A stretch of 64,000 bases of DNA, from positions 62,001 to 126,000 of the forward strand of contig CAIXXM010000089.1 in the NCBI GenBank assembly GCA_903923395.1, in the 5' to 3' direction. Both the position numbers and the translations under genes were made by a program. This document shows positions 44,239-52,891 of the stretch, piece after piece. The notes under the pieces are model-generated. The model searched no databases and had not been told where the DNA came from. It saw only the letters and a program-made list of their open reading frames with translations. This DNA comes from an uncultured Acidobacteriia bacterium. GTDB lineage: Bacteria; Acidobacteriota; Terriglobia; Bryobacterales; Bryobacteraceae. Each line of letters starts with the position of its first letter. Position 1 is the stretch's first letter.

Positions 44239-44275
44239 AAACGGGTTGCATGATATCTCTTGCAACCCGTTTTTT
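44239..44275 (+). terminator. Perfect 12-bp hairpin with T-run covering the next gene's start codon
   Basis: AAACGGGTTGCA (44239-44250) pairs exactly with TGCAACCCGTTT (44261-44272), loop TGATATCTCT, then TTT. It has all the marks of an intrinsic terminator and lies 29 bases after the orphan galM stop. The ATG of the following gene (44250-44252) straddles stem and loop. Confidence 0.8.
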
Positions 44276-45719
44276 ATTGCTCGCGCTGGCAGCAGGCACC
44301 GCACAGGGAGCTGTGATTCAAGGCATGGTGATGGAGCAGGAGACTGGCCTGCCTGTGGCGCGAACCTTGATCCGGCTGATTCCCCTGCAGGGTACGCGCG
44401 CGAAGCCAGTGGAGATCTTCGCGACGGACAGAGGCACCTTCGCGGTGATGAATGTGATTCCGGGCTGGTATATTCTGCGGGCCGAAAAGCCCATGTTTGC
44501 CGCTGCGGAAAGCGGACAAATCCGCCCGGGAAGGCCGGGGCATCCATTCCAGGTAGAGAGGGACGAACAATCTTTCTTCATGGAAATGCGGCTCACGCGG
44601 ATGGGTGCGGTGGCGGGTCAAGTAGTGGATGAAAACGGACTGGGGCTGCCCGAGTGGTCTGTGGTGCTGTATTCCGGCGAGCAACCTTACCGGCAGGTTG
44701 CCATGGGCAGGACCGATGACCGTGGTAGCTTCCGTATCTGGGACTTAGCACCGGGCCAGTATCTGGCGCGCTCTGCCGAGGGAATACTGGAAGATAAGAC
44801 AACCTTGCTGCCGACTTATCACCGCTCCGGCATCAACCCCAGCGAGGCATTGCCGGTAACTGTGCGGCTGGGGCAGACTGAGCCGGACCTTCGCATCCAA
44901 CCCGTGAAGGGGAGGCTCTATAGCATCCGCGGCATGGCCACAGGGCAGAGCATCCAGAGTATTACGTTAATTACGGAGTTAGAGAGGCGAACGCTCTCCG
45001 CGCCGAATTTCACCGCAGAGCGCGTGCCTCCGGGGCCTGTAGAGATTCTGGTGGAAGGGATGGGCGTGGGTGGAAAGTGCGGTGGTCTCACGCGTTTGAT
45101 CGTAGACCGGGATTTTGTGGGAGTTACGATACCCTGCCAATCCATCCTGCCGGGTTCCGTGTCGTTCTATCCCAATGGCGCACTGACATCAAAACTGCAG
45201 CCGAATCATATCTGGTACCGGCGCGTGGATCTGGATGGTATCGGGCCGGAGCGGCGCTACAGTGCGGGGGAAACACTGCTGCCGGGGAGATATCAGATAC
45301 AACTGCGTCCGCCCGCGGATGATCTCTGGATGAGTTCGCTGGCGGATGGGCAAAGAGAGCGGGAGATGCAGGATGGATGGTTCGGTACGGAAGCGGGGAA
45401 TTTTCTCCACTGGTTGATTACGGTGCGAGGCGGGGCACCATCACTCAGTGGCGCAGTGACGCAGGAGAAGGCTGCAGTGCCGGGAGCGCCGGTTTATATC
45501 GGGAAGTATGATGCCCAGGGGAACAATCGCCAGCAGCTTTGGCAACTGCGCGCGGATGCCAACGGGCAGTACCGGCTGGCTGGACTCACGCCGGGGGCTT
45601 ACCGCGTGTTGAGCAGTTTTGATTTCGACACCGAAGACCGCTACGCTATGGAAAAGGCTCCGCTGCTCGTGTTGAAAGAAGGCGATAAGACGGTGCACGA
45701 TTTGACGATCAATCCATGA
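44250..45719 (+). CDS. Secreted carboxypeptidase-regulatory-like protein
   Basis: 489 residues. Signal peptide ATRFLLLALAAGTAQG; three carboxypeptidase-regulatory-like domains (about residues 20-115 with GMVMEQETGLPVARTLIR, 125-200 with GQVVDENGLGLPEWSVVLY, and a C-terminal one with GQYRLAGLTPGAYRVLSSFD). These are common in Acidobacteriota as surface or scaffold proteins. The signal peptide supports the ATG at 44250, even though that codon is inside the hairpin above and has no visible ribosome-binding site. It overlaps the next gene by 4 bases. Confidence 0.83.
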   Translation: MISLATRFLLLALAAGTAQGAVIQGMVMEQETGLPVARTLIRLIPLQGTRAKPVEIFATDRGTFAVMNVIPGWYILRAEKPMFAAAESGQIRPGRPGHPFQVERDEQSFFMEMRLTRMGAVAGQVVDENGLGLPEWSVVLYSGEQPYRQVAMGRTDDRGSFRIWDLAPGQYLARSAEGILEDKTTLLPTYHRSGINPSEALPVTVRLGQTEPDLRIQPVKGRLYSIRGMATGQSIQSITLITELERRTLSAPNFTAERVPPGPVEILVEGMGVGGKCGGLTRLIVDRDFVGVTIPCQSILPGSVSFYPNGALTSKLQPNHIWYRRVDLDGIGPERRYSAGETLLPGRYQIQLRPPADDLWMSSLADGQREREMQDGWFGTEAGNFLHWLITVRGGAPSLSGAVTQEKAAVPGAPVYIGKYDAQGNNRQQLWQLRADANGQYRLAGLTPGAYRVLSSFDFDTEDRYAMEKAPLLVLKEGDKTVHDLTINP

Positions 45720-46288
45720 CCCGGTTCGCCTGTATCCCACTCTTCTGTATCCTCACCGCGTGCACGTCCACGCCGGTTTCCAAGCCTGCGGTGGAGGCGA
45801 AGCCCAAAGTGTCGATCGACCAGTTCTACAGCCCCACGCCGCATATTGAGAAGGGCGGCAAGGCGACGCTCTGTTACGGCGTGACGTTTGCGCGGGAGGT
45901 TGCCCTGGCACCGGCAGCGGCGAACGTGTGGCCCGCTGTGTCGCGCTGTGTGGATGTTACGCCGGCGAAGAGCACCACTTACTCGCTGACGGCCAAGGGC
46001 GCGGAGGGTGACGTTGTCACGAAGACAGCGTTGGTTGAAGTGGGTCCGCCACACGCGAAGATTTTCGATATCTGGGCGAGTGGCGTGGATCAACAGGCTG
46101 GCCAGCCGCTGCGGATCTGCTTCAAGACCGAGAACGTCGTGCGGGTGACGGTGTCCGCGGGGAAGTTCGACGCGGTGAAGAATTGCGTGGACGACAACCC
46201 GATGAAGAGCACCTCGTATAAGATCTCGGTATTCGGCGCTGAGGGCGAACCGGCTCTTGGGCAAGTCGATGTGAAGGTGCATCCGTAA
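45716..46288 (+). CDS. Putative lipoprotein, Ig-like fold
   Basis: 190 residues with a lipobox (FCILTAC). Two similar segments, KGGKATLCYGVTFAREVAL and AGQPLRICFKTENVVRV, each followed by a conserved cysteine and a TTYSL or TSYKI strand, indicate tandem immunoglobulin-like repeats. Paired cysteines may form disulfides. It overlaps the upstream secreted-protein gene, so both are exported together. Function is unknown. Confidence 0.75.
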   Translation: MTRFACIPLFCILTACTSTPVSKPAVEAKPKVSIDQFYSPTPHIEKGGKATLCYGVTFAREVALAPAAANVWPAVSRCVDVTPAKSTTYSLTAKGAEGDVVTKTALVEVGPPHAKIFDIWASGVDQQAGQPLRICFKTENVVRVTVSAGKFDAVKNCVDDNPMKSTSYKISVFGAEGEPALGQVDVKVHP

Positions 46289-46324
46289 ACAGGCGTGGCG
46301 CGGACAGGGCACCATGCCATGCAG

Positions 46325-46891
46325 TTACAGGGTCTGGTTGGACTTGGCTGCGCGAATCCGCCGAATCCGCTGGAGCCCGGCGAGTCCAAACAAGCCCGTT
46401 CCACCGAACAGGAACGTTGCAGGTTCGGGCGCAGCCGATGTAATCGTCTCACCGGTCACGGTGTCATTTGAGCTGGTGCAGCACCAGTTGCCGTTGAACC
46501 AGAGGGAAACAGCTACAGTGTCAGTGGCCAGACCTGGAGTGGTCAAAGCGGTGGAGAAGACGAGGTCCAACTGGGGCGCATTGTTGCCGGCCACGTTGCC
46601 GAGAACCAGGATGGTGCTGCGGGTGCCTCCGCTAAATCCGCCGGAGAGTACGTTGCTCCAGGTGGTGGCGCCGATGGTTTGGCCGTACCACGTATCTGAA
46701 GTTGTTGTGATGTTGACGTTGCTGTAAGTTAGCGCGGTTGGGTCATAAGAGAAGCTGCCGGAAACGGTCCCGCCACCACCCAGGGTGAACGGCGTGATGT
46801 TCCACACTTCGGCGGACAGGGCGGACGCGAATGTGGTGGAGAGCAGAGCAAGGCTAAATACTCCCCCAACAATAGACTTGTTGAGTTTCAT
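46325..46891 (-). CDS. PEP-CTERM protein
   Basis: 188 residues from the ATG at 46891, where a signal peptide begins (KLNKSIVGGVFSLALLSTTF) after an AGAAG ribosome-binding site. The track start at 46936 adds an implausible leader. The body is Thr/Ser/Gly-rich and beta-like. The C-terminal sorting signal is APEPATFLFGGTGLFGLAGL followed by a basic patch (QRIRRIRAAK). This is the third PEP-CTERM protein in the window. Confidence 0.83.
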   Translation of the reverse strand: MKLNKSIVGGVFSLALLSTTFASALSAEVWNITPFTLGGGGTVSGSFSYDPTALTYSNVNITTTSDTWYGQTIGATTWSNVLSGGFSGGTRSTILVLGNVAGNNAPQLDLVFSTALTTPGLATDTVAVSLWFNGNWCCTSSNDTVTGETITSAAPEPATFLFGGTGLFGLAGLQRIRRIRAAKSNQTL

Positions 46892-47080
46892 GATTCTTCT
46901 TTCGTGCGTTTTGTCGGCGTGCAACCGGTGCCGCACTTAGGAAAACAGGAAAACTGCGGAATCTGTGTCATCGATTCCTTACTCTTGAAAAAAATGGACA
47001 CGCAGGGCATCGTATAGAATCGTGGGAATGGCACGGGGGAGTGAAACCGGGCACCGGGCTGCGGCCCCAGGGCATATTTG

Positions 47081-48229
47081 ATGTACAAGAGTGTAGCTTT
47101 CACCCTTCTCGGCTTGGCCTTCTCCGCGCTGCTTTCCGCCCAGGAGCTGGTGAACCCGCGCCGGGGCGCTGCGCTCTATGAGGCAATGCTGCAGGAGAAG
47201 ACGCCTCTCGAAGCGCACGTGTATCCGCTTCGGGTCTCGCTGAACTTCAACTTCCGCTTCCAGGCAGGGTATTACTTTGAAACACCGTCGGCACAGTTTT
47301 CCGGTTCGGGGCACAACCTGGCGGTGATGTTACGGGTGGTGCCAGAAGGCAAGCCCGCGGTGTATCTGGGAACGCGGCATACGTTACCTGAGATTCCCGA
47401 GGATAAGAAGTTAAAGGGAAATCATCTGGGCATCGGCGGAGTGTTCTATCTTGGCGATGGGAATTACACGGTCGATTTCGTCTTAATTGATGACCGCGGG
47501 CGTGTGTATCACACGGTACAGAAGATACATGCCAGGCGGACGGGAGCGGAGAAGGATTTGAAGCAGGTCCTGGCGGCAGGGGAGGTAAAGTCGCTGTCCT
47601 CGCTGCGGATGCGGAATCCCGAAGCTGGCGATAACAAGCCGCTGAAGTTAACACTGATGCTGCATGCGGCACCGAATTACGCGCGAAGCACGGTGTTCCG
47701 TCCACAGGATTTGAGCCGGTTGATTGGAGCGATGACCGGGATTCTGGAACAAGTGCCGGTGAAGTCACTGCGGGTGGTGGCGTTTAATTTGGATCAGCAG
47801 AAGGAACTCTACCGGAATGAGGCCTTTGAGCCCGGGCAGTTCGAGAAGCTGGAACAGGCGCTGATGCCGATCCAGTTAGGTACGGTTGATATCAATGTAC
47901 TTAAGAATAAGTCAGGTTACGTTGATTTGCTGGCCGGGATGATCAGCCAGGAGTTACATGCGGCGGATAGTTCAGAGACCGTGATAGTGCTGGGTCCGCC
48001 GTCGAGATTGCAGGATTCGGTGAGGTCCGGGGTGATCGAGGAGAATCCGGCGAATGGGCCGAGGTTCTTTTACTTCGAGTATCATTCGCTGCGGGAGCGG
48101 GGGCAGGCACAGTTTCCGGATACGATCGAATCGGCGATGAAGCGCGTTGGCGGGAAGGTGTTCCATATCTTCACGGCCGGGGATTTTGCGAAGGCGCTGG
48201 CGGAGTTGAAGAGGATGGTGCGGGGGTAG
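47081..48229 (+). CDS. Secreted protein of unknown function
   Basis: 382 residues from ATG 47081 (the track counts a preceding TTG). Signal peptide: KSVAFTLLGLAFSALLSAQ. The body alternates strands and helices, with no cysteine cluster. I recognise no family with confidence. It stands alone between a PEP-CTERM gene and manA, and a GGGGAA/TTCCCC hairpin (48230-48249) follows its stop. Confidence 0.7.
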   Translation: MYKSVAFTLLGLAFSALLSAQELVNPRRGAALYEAMLQEKTPLEAHVYPLRVSLNFNFRFQAGYYFETPSAQFSGSGHNLAVMLRVVPEGKPAVYLGTRHTLPEIPEDKKLKGNHLGIGGVFYLGDGNYTVDFVLIDDRGRVYHTVQKIHARRTGAEKDLKQVLAAGEVKSLSSLRMRNPEAGDNKPLKLTLMLHAAPNYARSTVFRPQDLSRLIGAMTGILEQVPVKSLRVVAFNLDQQKELYRNEAFEPGQFEKLEQALMPIQLGTVDINVLKNKSGYVDLLAGMISQELHAADSSETVIVLGPPSRLQDSVRSGVIEENPANGPRFFYFEYHSLRERGQAQFPDTIESAMKRVGGKVFHIFTAGDFAKALAELKRMVRG

Positions 48230-48269
48230 GGGGAAGCGGGCGATTCCCCAGAAAGACCAGATCGCCTTT

Positions 48270-48376
48270 GTTCGCACGTCATTTTGGCGTGCGCGCTTCT
48301 CTGCGACCGGACACGCGCGCCAGAATGGCGCACGAACATCACCCCGTGCGACCGGGCGCGCGCGCCTGGAGAGTGG
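48270..48376. repeat. GC-rich palindromic (REP-like) cluster
   Basis: This gap holds nested palindromes. GCACG/CGTGC (48274-48292) and GCGCCA-GAA-TGGCGC (48317-48331) are two hairpins, and the outer arms beginning GTTCG (48270) and ending CGAAC (48337) pair imperfectly over about 25 positions. The 9-mer TGCGACCGG occurs at 48302 and 48347, each time followed by a GCGCGC-type tract. Possibly a REP-like element between convergent genes; I cannot check its copy number. Confidence 0.45.
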
Positions 48377-48386
48377 GCTTGGTCCC

Positions 48387-49193
48387 TTACGGTTCCCGCG
48401 TCACCAGGAACACAGCATCTTCTGCATCCACCGAAAACGCCTCTGTCCCCGGTTCCGCTTCAAACGCATCCCCCGCTTCGAACGTCTGTCCCGCGAAGTG
48501 GCCGCTGCCGGACAGGGCGATGTAGAGAGTCGATTTTTCTGGCACCGCGCAGGCCAGTGCACCTTTCACCGCCCAGCGTTCCGTGCGGAAGTATTCGCAT
48601 TCGGCCAGCAGTTCTTTGCCGCCGCCGAGGTCCACGGGGGTTTTCGAAGCATCGTACGGGAACAAGTCCGAAACGGCGATGCTGTCATCAAGATGGAGTT
48701 CGCGAGGGCGGCCGTAATCGTAGAGACGGTAGGTCACATCCGAAAACTGCTGCACCTCGCAGACCACCAAGCCGCCACCGAGGGCGTGAATCGTACCCGC
48801 GGGGGTGAAAAACGTATCGCCGGCGTGGGCCGGGACCCATTCGAGCAGGTCCATGATCTCACCCGACAGCGAAGCTTCGCGGAGGCGCTCCGGGGTGATG
48901 GTCTCTTTCAGGCCGATCGCGATTTTGGCGTCCGCGTCAGCGCGCAGGATGTACCACATTTCGGTCTTGCCGAAGCTGTTGTGGTGTTTCTTCGCGTACT
49001 CATCGCGCGGGTGGACCTGTACCGAAAGGTTATCTGAGGTAAACAGGAGTTTTACCAAGAGGGGTATTTTGTCTGAGGCGCCAAACCAGATTTCTCCGAT
49101 CTTTGAGCCTTCCTGATTGGCGTACCAGGGCTGGGTGTGGGGCGAACCCCACACCTTGTCCAGAACTTTACGGGAAAGTTTTTCGATCGCCAT
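48387..49193 (-). CDS. manA: Mannose-6-phosphate isomerase, class I
   Basis: 268 residues. Interconverts mannose-6-P and fructose-6-P. Type I zinc-binding residues are in LSVQVHPRDEYAKKH (Gln and His), KTEMWYIL (Glu) and PAGTIHALGGG (His). The product is of the short bacterial class. The ATG follows the aminotransferase stop with no gap. Confidence 0.92.
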   Translation of the reverse strand: MAIEKLSRKVLDKVWGSPHTQPWYANQEGSKIGEIWFGASDKIPLLVKLLFTSDNLSVQVHPRDEYAKKHHNSFGKTEMWYILRADADAKIAIGLKETITPERLREASLSGEIMDLLEWVPAHAGDTFFTPAGTIHALGGGLVVCEVQQFSDVTYRLYDYGRPRELHLDDSIAVSDLFPYDASKTPVDLGGGKELLAECEYFRTERWAVKGALACAVPEKSTLYIALSGSGHFAGQTFEAGDAFEAEPGTEAFSVDAEDAVFLVTREP

Positions 49194-50381
49194 TTAGAGC
49201 TTCTCCACAAAGGCTTGTATGCGGTCGAGTCCGCGTTCCAACTCGTGCATCGAGGTGGCGTAGGAGATGCGAATGTGGTGGTCGGTGCCGAAGGCCTCAC
49301 CAGGAACCACCGCTACCTGCGCTTCATTGAGCAGGCGCTCAGAGAGTTCCAGCGTGGTCTTGATACCGCCCTTTTCCATCACGGCTTTGACGTTCGGGTA
49401 GGCGTAGAAGGCCCCGGCGGGCAGGGCGCATTCCACCAGAGGAATCTGACGCAGGCGGGGGACGACGAAATCGCGGCGCTTGCGGTATTCGGCGAGCATG
49501 AGCGGAATGGAGTCCTGTGGGCCGGTGAGCGCTTCCACGGCAGCCTTCTGTGCCACTGAGGTGGGGTTGGAGGTGGAGTGGCTCTGGAGCTTGTTGATGG
49601 CACCGATGATTTCGGCGGGGGCGAGCCCGTAGCCGATGCGCCAGCCGGTCATGGCATAGGTCTTGGAAACGGTTCCTGCGACCAGCACCGTGGACTTGGA
49701 ACCGGGCATGGAGGCGATGGAATAGGGGCTGCTGTCGTAGAGAAAGTGCGAGTAGCACTCGTCTGTGAGCAGGTAGATGCCCTTGGAACTGGTGAGGTGG
49801 TAGATCTTCTCAAACTCTTCGCGGGCCAGCACGGCACCGGAGGGGTTGCAGGGCGAGTTGATGATGACGATCTTGGTCTTCGGCGTGATGTTCTTTTCGA
49901 TCATCGCGGCGGTGAGGGTGAAGCCTTCGGCCTCATCGGTTTCGACGAAGACGCACTTGCCGCCGGCGTAATTGACGATGTCCTTGTAGGTAACCCAGTA
50001 AGGCACGGGGATGATGACTTCATCGCCGGGGTTGACGAGGGCCTGGGTGAAGCCGAAGAGGATGTGCTTGCCGCCGACGCCGATGATGCATTCGGAGGGC
50101 TTGTAATCTGTGCCGTAATCGGCCTTGTGGCGGGCGACGGCGGCCTGTTTGAGTTCGGAGGTGCCGCCGGCGGGGGTGTACTTGGTGAAGTTGCCTTCGA
50201 TGGCGCGGATGGCGGCCTGTTTGATGTTGTCCGGCGTGGGGAAATCGGGCTCGCCGGCGCCGAAGTCGACGACATCGATGCCCTGCTGCCGCAGGCGGTC
50301 TGCCTCGGCGGCAACTTTCATGGTGGAGGACACGCTAATGAGCGAGATCCGGTCAGCGGTTGAGAGTTGTGTTGGGGTCAT
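49194..50381 (-). CDS. Class I PLP-dependent aminotransferase (aspartate aminotransferase-like)
   Basis: 395 residues. The PLP lysine is in SKTYAMTGWRIGY; NSPCNPSGAVL is the substrate-binding Asn motif, and the conserved arginine is in HHIRISYATS. It resembles the AspC/AspB group of the 1-beta subclass, with aspartate or prephenate as a likely amino donor. Start at 50381 overlaps coaD by 4 bases. Confidence 0.92.
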   Translation of the reverse strand: MTPTQLSTADRISLISVSSTMKVAAEADRLRQQGIDVVDFGAGEPDFPTPDNIKQAAIRAIEGNFTKYTPAGGTSELKQAAVARHKADYGTDYKPSECIIGVGGKHILFGFTQALVNPGDEVIIPVPYWVTYKDIVNYAGGKCVFVETDEAEGFTLTAAMIEKNITPKTKIVIINSPCNPSGAVLAREEFEKIYHLTSSKGIYLLTDECYSHFLYDSSPYSIASMPGSKSTVLVAGTVSKTYAMTGWRIGYGLAPAEIIGAINKLQSHSTSNPTSVAQKAAVEALTGPQDSIPLMLAEYRKRRDFVVPRLRQIPLVECALPAGAFYAYPNVKAVMEKGGIKTTLELSERLLNEAQVAVVPGEAFGTDHHIRISYATSMHELERGLDRIQAFVEKL

Positions 50382-50905
50382 TTCTTTAGCAGTTCCAGAT
50401 TGGCCGGGGGTTGTAGGCGGTCGCGGAGGGCGCTTTCGACGTGCGGTGGCACGAGTCCTTCGATGTTGCCGCCGAGGCTGATGACTTCTTTGACAAGGCG
50501 GGAGCTGAGGAAGGAGTAGGCCTCGCCGGCCAGGAGGAACACGGTTTCTGTATCGGGTTGCAGGCGGCGGTTCATGAGGGCCATCTGCAGTTCATATTCG
50601 TAGTCGGAGACAGCGCGGATGCCGCGGAGGATGACTTTGGCACCGCGGCGGGAAGCGTAGTGGGCCAGGAGTCCGTCGAAGGTGTCGACTTCCACGTTTT
50701 CGAAGGGGTGGGCGACGATTTCGAGCATGAGGCGGCGTTCTTCGAGGGAGAAGAGCGGGATTTTGCCTTCATTGCGGAGGACGGCGACGATGAGGCGGTC
50801 GAACATTTTCGAGCCGCGGGCGATCAGATCCACATGGCCGTTCGTGATGGGATCGAACGAGCCAGGGTAGATTGCAGTTACCCCGCCGGTGTGGAAATTC
50901 TTCAT
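50378..50905 (-). CDS. coaD: Phosphopantetheine adenylyltransferase
   Basis: 175 residues. Transfers AMP to 4'-phosphopantetheine, the penultimate step of coenzyme A synthesis. The nucleotidyltransferase motif TxGH is in AIYPGSFDPITNGHVDLI, and the second motif is AYSFLSSRLVKEV. The extra N-terminal eight residues are slightly unusual. First intact gene of the coaD-aminotransferase-manA operon; the truncated vapC lies 20 bases upstream. Confidence 0.95.
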   Translation of the reverse strand: MKNFHTGGVTAIYPGSFDPITNGHVDLIARGSKMFDRLIVAVLRNEGKIPLFSLEERRLMLEIVAHPFENVEVDTFDGLLAHYASRRGAKVILRGIRAVSDYEYELQMALMNRRLQPDTETVFLLAGEAYSFLSSRLVKEVISLGGNIEGLVPPHVESALRDRLQPPANLELLKK

Positions 50906-50925
50906 AAGGGCTAAAGGGAAGTTTA

Positions 50926-51216
50926 TCAGTCCTTTTGAAGAAATAGCTCAATGCGGTCAGAAGTCCACGTGGGGACGCCGCAACCGAAGAAGTCGGTATC
51001 TTCGGTCCAGATGGGACAACTGAGTGCAAGCGCGGTCGCGAGAATCGGCCAATCATCCGCATCGCGGCGCTCAATTCGCTGCAGTGCCAGAACCCGGTAA
51101 GGCGTATAGGTGATTGGATCAATCTGCTGAACGCAGCAGGCGACCAAGTCGAGAGTTTGCAGGAGAAGACGGGTCTGCAGTTTCCGCTGGGCAGCAAATT
51201 TCCGGCAGCCTTCGCC
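50926..51216 (-). pseudogene. Truncated VapC-type PIN-domain toxin
   Basis: The C-terminal half of a PIN-domain protein is clear: RIERRDADDWPILATALAL and PIWTEDTDFFGCGVPTW carry the later acidic residues. The preceding codons (QRKLQTRLLLQTLDLV) continue in the same frame up to the antitoxin stop TGA (51217-51219), but no ATG/GTG start with a DxN N-terminus exists. The N-terminal half with the first catalytic aspartate has been deleted, apparently joining the remainder directly after the antitoxin gene. Confidence 0.75.
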
Positions 51217-51486
51217 TCAAATTCTTACGCTGCGCGCCGCAGCCCGCATTCGCTTGACTTCTGCCAGGATCTCTTCTTCAGACGTACCGGCAGCTGCGAG
51301 CATTTGACGCACTTGTGCTCCGGCGCGCGCGAGTTCCTCAAGCACCGTTGTCCCTGGACGCGGTTTGAGGGGAAGATAAATTCCGATTGTCTCTCTTTGC
51401 TCTGTCACTTCCACAGGCGTGGGGGAGTGAGCATAGCTGGGGAACTGGTCTTGAAAATCAGCGATGCCGATCACAGTTGGCAGCAT
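51217..51486 (-). CDS. Putative antitoxin (VapB-like) of a broken TA pair
   Basis: 89 residues, with a central beta-strand region (REIGIYLPLK-like) and a C-terminal helical tail rich in Ala and Arg (SEEEILAEVKRMRAA). Such small proteins commonly sit just before a PIN toxin of this type. The stop is in the same frame as the downstream PIN fragment. With the toxin truncated it is an orphan. Confidence 0.6.
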   Translation of the reverse strand: MLPTVIGIADFQDQFPSYAHSPTPVEVTEQRETIGIYLPLKPRPGTTVLEELARAGAQVRQMLAAAGTSEEEILAEVKRMRAAARSVRI

Positions 51487-51568
51487 CGGGCCTCCAGTTT
51501 TTTGGTTTAACGCGGCAGGAAGGGGCTACTACCGGGCCGTCTAAACTTTCATCAGCCACAAACTTCAT

Positions 51569-51805
51569 CTAAGAAGCCCGTTGCATGGGATAGACGACGT
51601 CAGACCGAATCGCTTGGAGAGCGAATGAAAGCGCAGCATGGATGGCTTCTCTCGTCAGCCGGGGATGTGCCGGAAGCAGATCAGCCTCCGTCCCGCCGCT
51701 TGCCAGTTTTTCGAGAATCAACACCACAGTGATCCGGGTTCCACGCACCACGGGCTTTCCCGTCATGATTCGCGGATCAGAGACTATCAGCGCAGCGTCA
51801 GTCAT
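51569..51805 (-). CDS. DUF433 small protein, second copy
   Basis: 78 residues. IMTGKPVVRGTRITVVLILEKLA and HPRLTREAIHAALSFAL match the DUF433 gene at 27475 in domain layout. No DUF5615 toxin follows; the downstream gap leads to the VapB-like gene. It has a longer C-terminal tail than the first copy. Confidence 0.82.
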   Translation of the reverse strand: MTDAALIVSDPRIMTGKPVVRGTRITVVLILEKLASGGTEADLLPAHPRLTREAIHAALSFALQAIRSDVVYPMQRAS

Positions 51806-51814
51806 GCTCCCGGT

Positions 51815-52780
51815 TTACCCATGATTGATCCTGCGCGCCTCCTGCAGGAACCGGGTCAGCGGACCAGTCACATGATCGCGGTTATAGGCGAGAGCGAAAG
51901 TGAAATCGGCGCAGGGGTCTTCTATCGGGATGGCCCGGGTGCGCGGCCCGCAGAGTGTTCCGGCGCTCTCGGGGGCGAGGCCCGCGACGCCACCAAGCTC
52001 GACCACCTTCATGAGTTCCTCAAACGAGGAGCAGGTATGTCCAGGCAGCAGAGGCACGCCGCACATGGTGGAGATGCGGCAGTTATGGTCCGTGCCGACG
52101 GCGGTGCGGACGCTGGCCACGGGGTAGCGGGAAAGTTCACGGAGCGCGATGCGGTGACGTGCGGCGACCGGGTGATCGCCAGCGATCAGCGCTACTGCGG
52201 ATTGGCGGAAGAGTGGCTCAATGATCAGCGGCTCACTTTGCTGCACGGGTAACATGAGCAATCCTCCGTCGACGGAGCCGGAGCGGATGAGGCGGCCCTG
52301 ATCGATGGAGTCCACGCGTTGCAGGGCGAACGTGACGCCGGGTTCGTGGCTGGCGAACGCTTCGAGCAAACGGTTGAGCATAGGCACAGGGAAGAACTTG
52401 GTCACTGCGATGGCCAGTTGACCGACTTCGCCAGCGGCAGCGCGGTTGGCGAGATGAACAGCGCGGGTAACGCTATTGAGGATGCCGTGCGCTTCTTTGA
52501 GAAAGGCCTGGCCGCTTTCCGTGAGGGTCACAGTCCTGGCAACGCGGTCAAACAGAGGCACGCCGACGTAATACTCGAGATCACGAATCTGGCGGCTGAG
52601 AGGCGGCTGGGAGATATTCAGGAGCTTAGCGGCCTTGCCGAAGTGCAGGGTTTCGGCCACCGCGACAAAGTAACGCAGGTGGCGCAGTTCGATGCCTGTA
52701 TCGATATCGGGCAGACCGACGTCATGCGGGGACTGGGCTGGATAACCTGTTTTGATGCTGAGGACTGCAGCTGCGGACAT
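51815..52780 (-). CDS. LysR-family transcriptional regulator
   Basis: 321 residues from the ATG at 52780, which has GAGGAG 10 bases upstream; the track start at 52831 would lie in the terminator of the cytochrome operon. Helix-turn-helix: RHLRYFVAVAETLHFGKAAKLLNISQPPLSRQIR. The effector domain follows from about residue 100. It is separated from the cytochrome operon by a strong terminator, so it is not part of it. Target unknown. Confidence 0.9.
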   Translation of the reverse strand: MSAAAVLSIKTGYPAQSPHDVGLPDIDTGIELRHLRYFVAVAETLHFGKAAKLLNISQPPLSRQIRDLEYYVGVPLFDRVARTVTLTESGQAFLKEAHGILNSVTRAVHLANRAAAGEVGQLAIAVTKFFPVPMLNRLLEAFASHEPGVTFALQRVDSIDQGRLIRSGSVDGGLLMLPVQQSEPLIIEPLFRQSAVALIAGDHPVAARHRIALRELSRYPVASVRTAVGTDHNCRISTMCGVPLLPGHTCSSFEELMKVVELGGVAGLAPESAGTLCGPRTRAIPIEDPCADFTFALAYNRDHVTGPLTRFLQEARRINHG

Positions 52781-52829
52781 ACCGGAAATCTCCTCGTTAC
52801 GGGGAGGAGTGATGCACGTGTTTTGCCAC

Positions 52830-52870
52830 AAAAAAAGACCCGTTTTGCGCTTGTTGACGCAGAACGGGCC
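52830..52870 (-). terminator. Rho-independent terminator of the cytochrome/MtrCAB operon
   Basis: On the minus strand CCCGTTCTGC pairs with GCAAAACGGG (one G-T wobble) around a ten-base loop, followed by TC and then seven T. It lies 22 bases after the cytochrome b stop. Confidence 0.9.
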
Positions 52871-52891
52871 ATTGGAGTGAGGCGGTAGACT

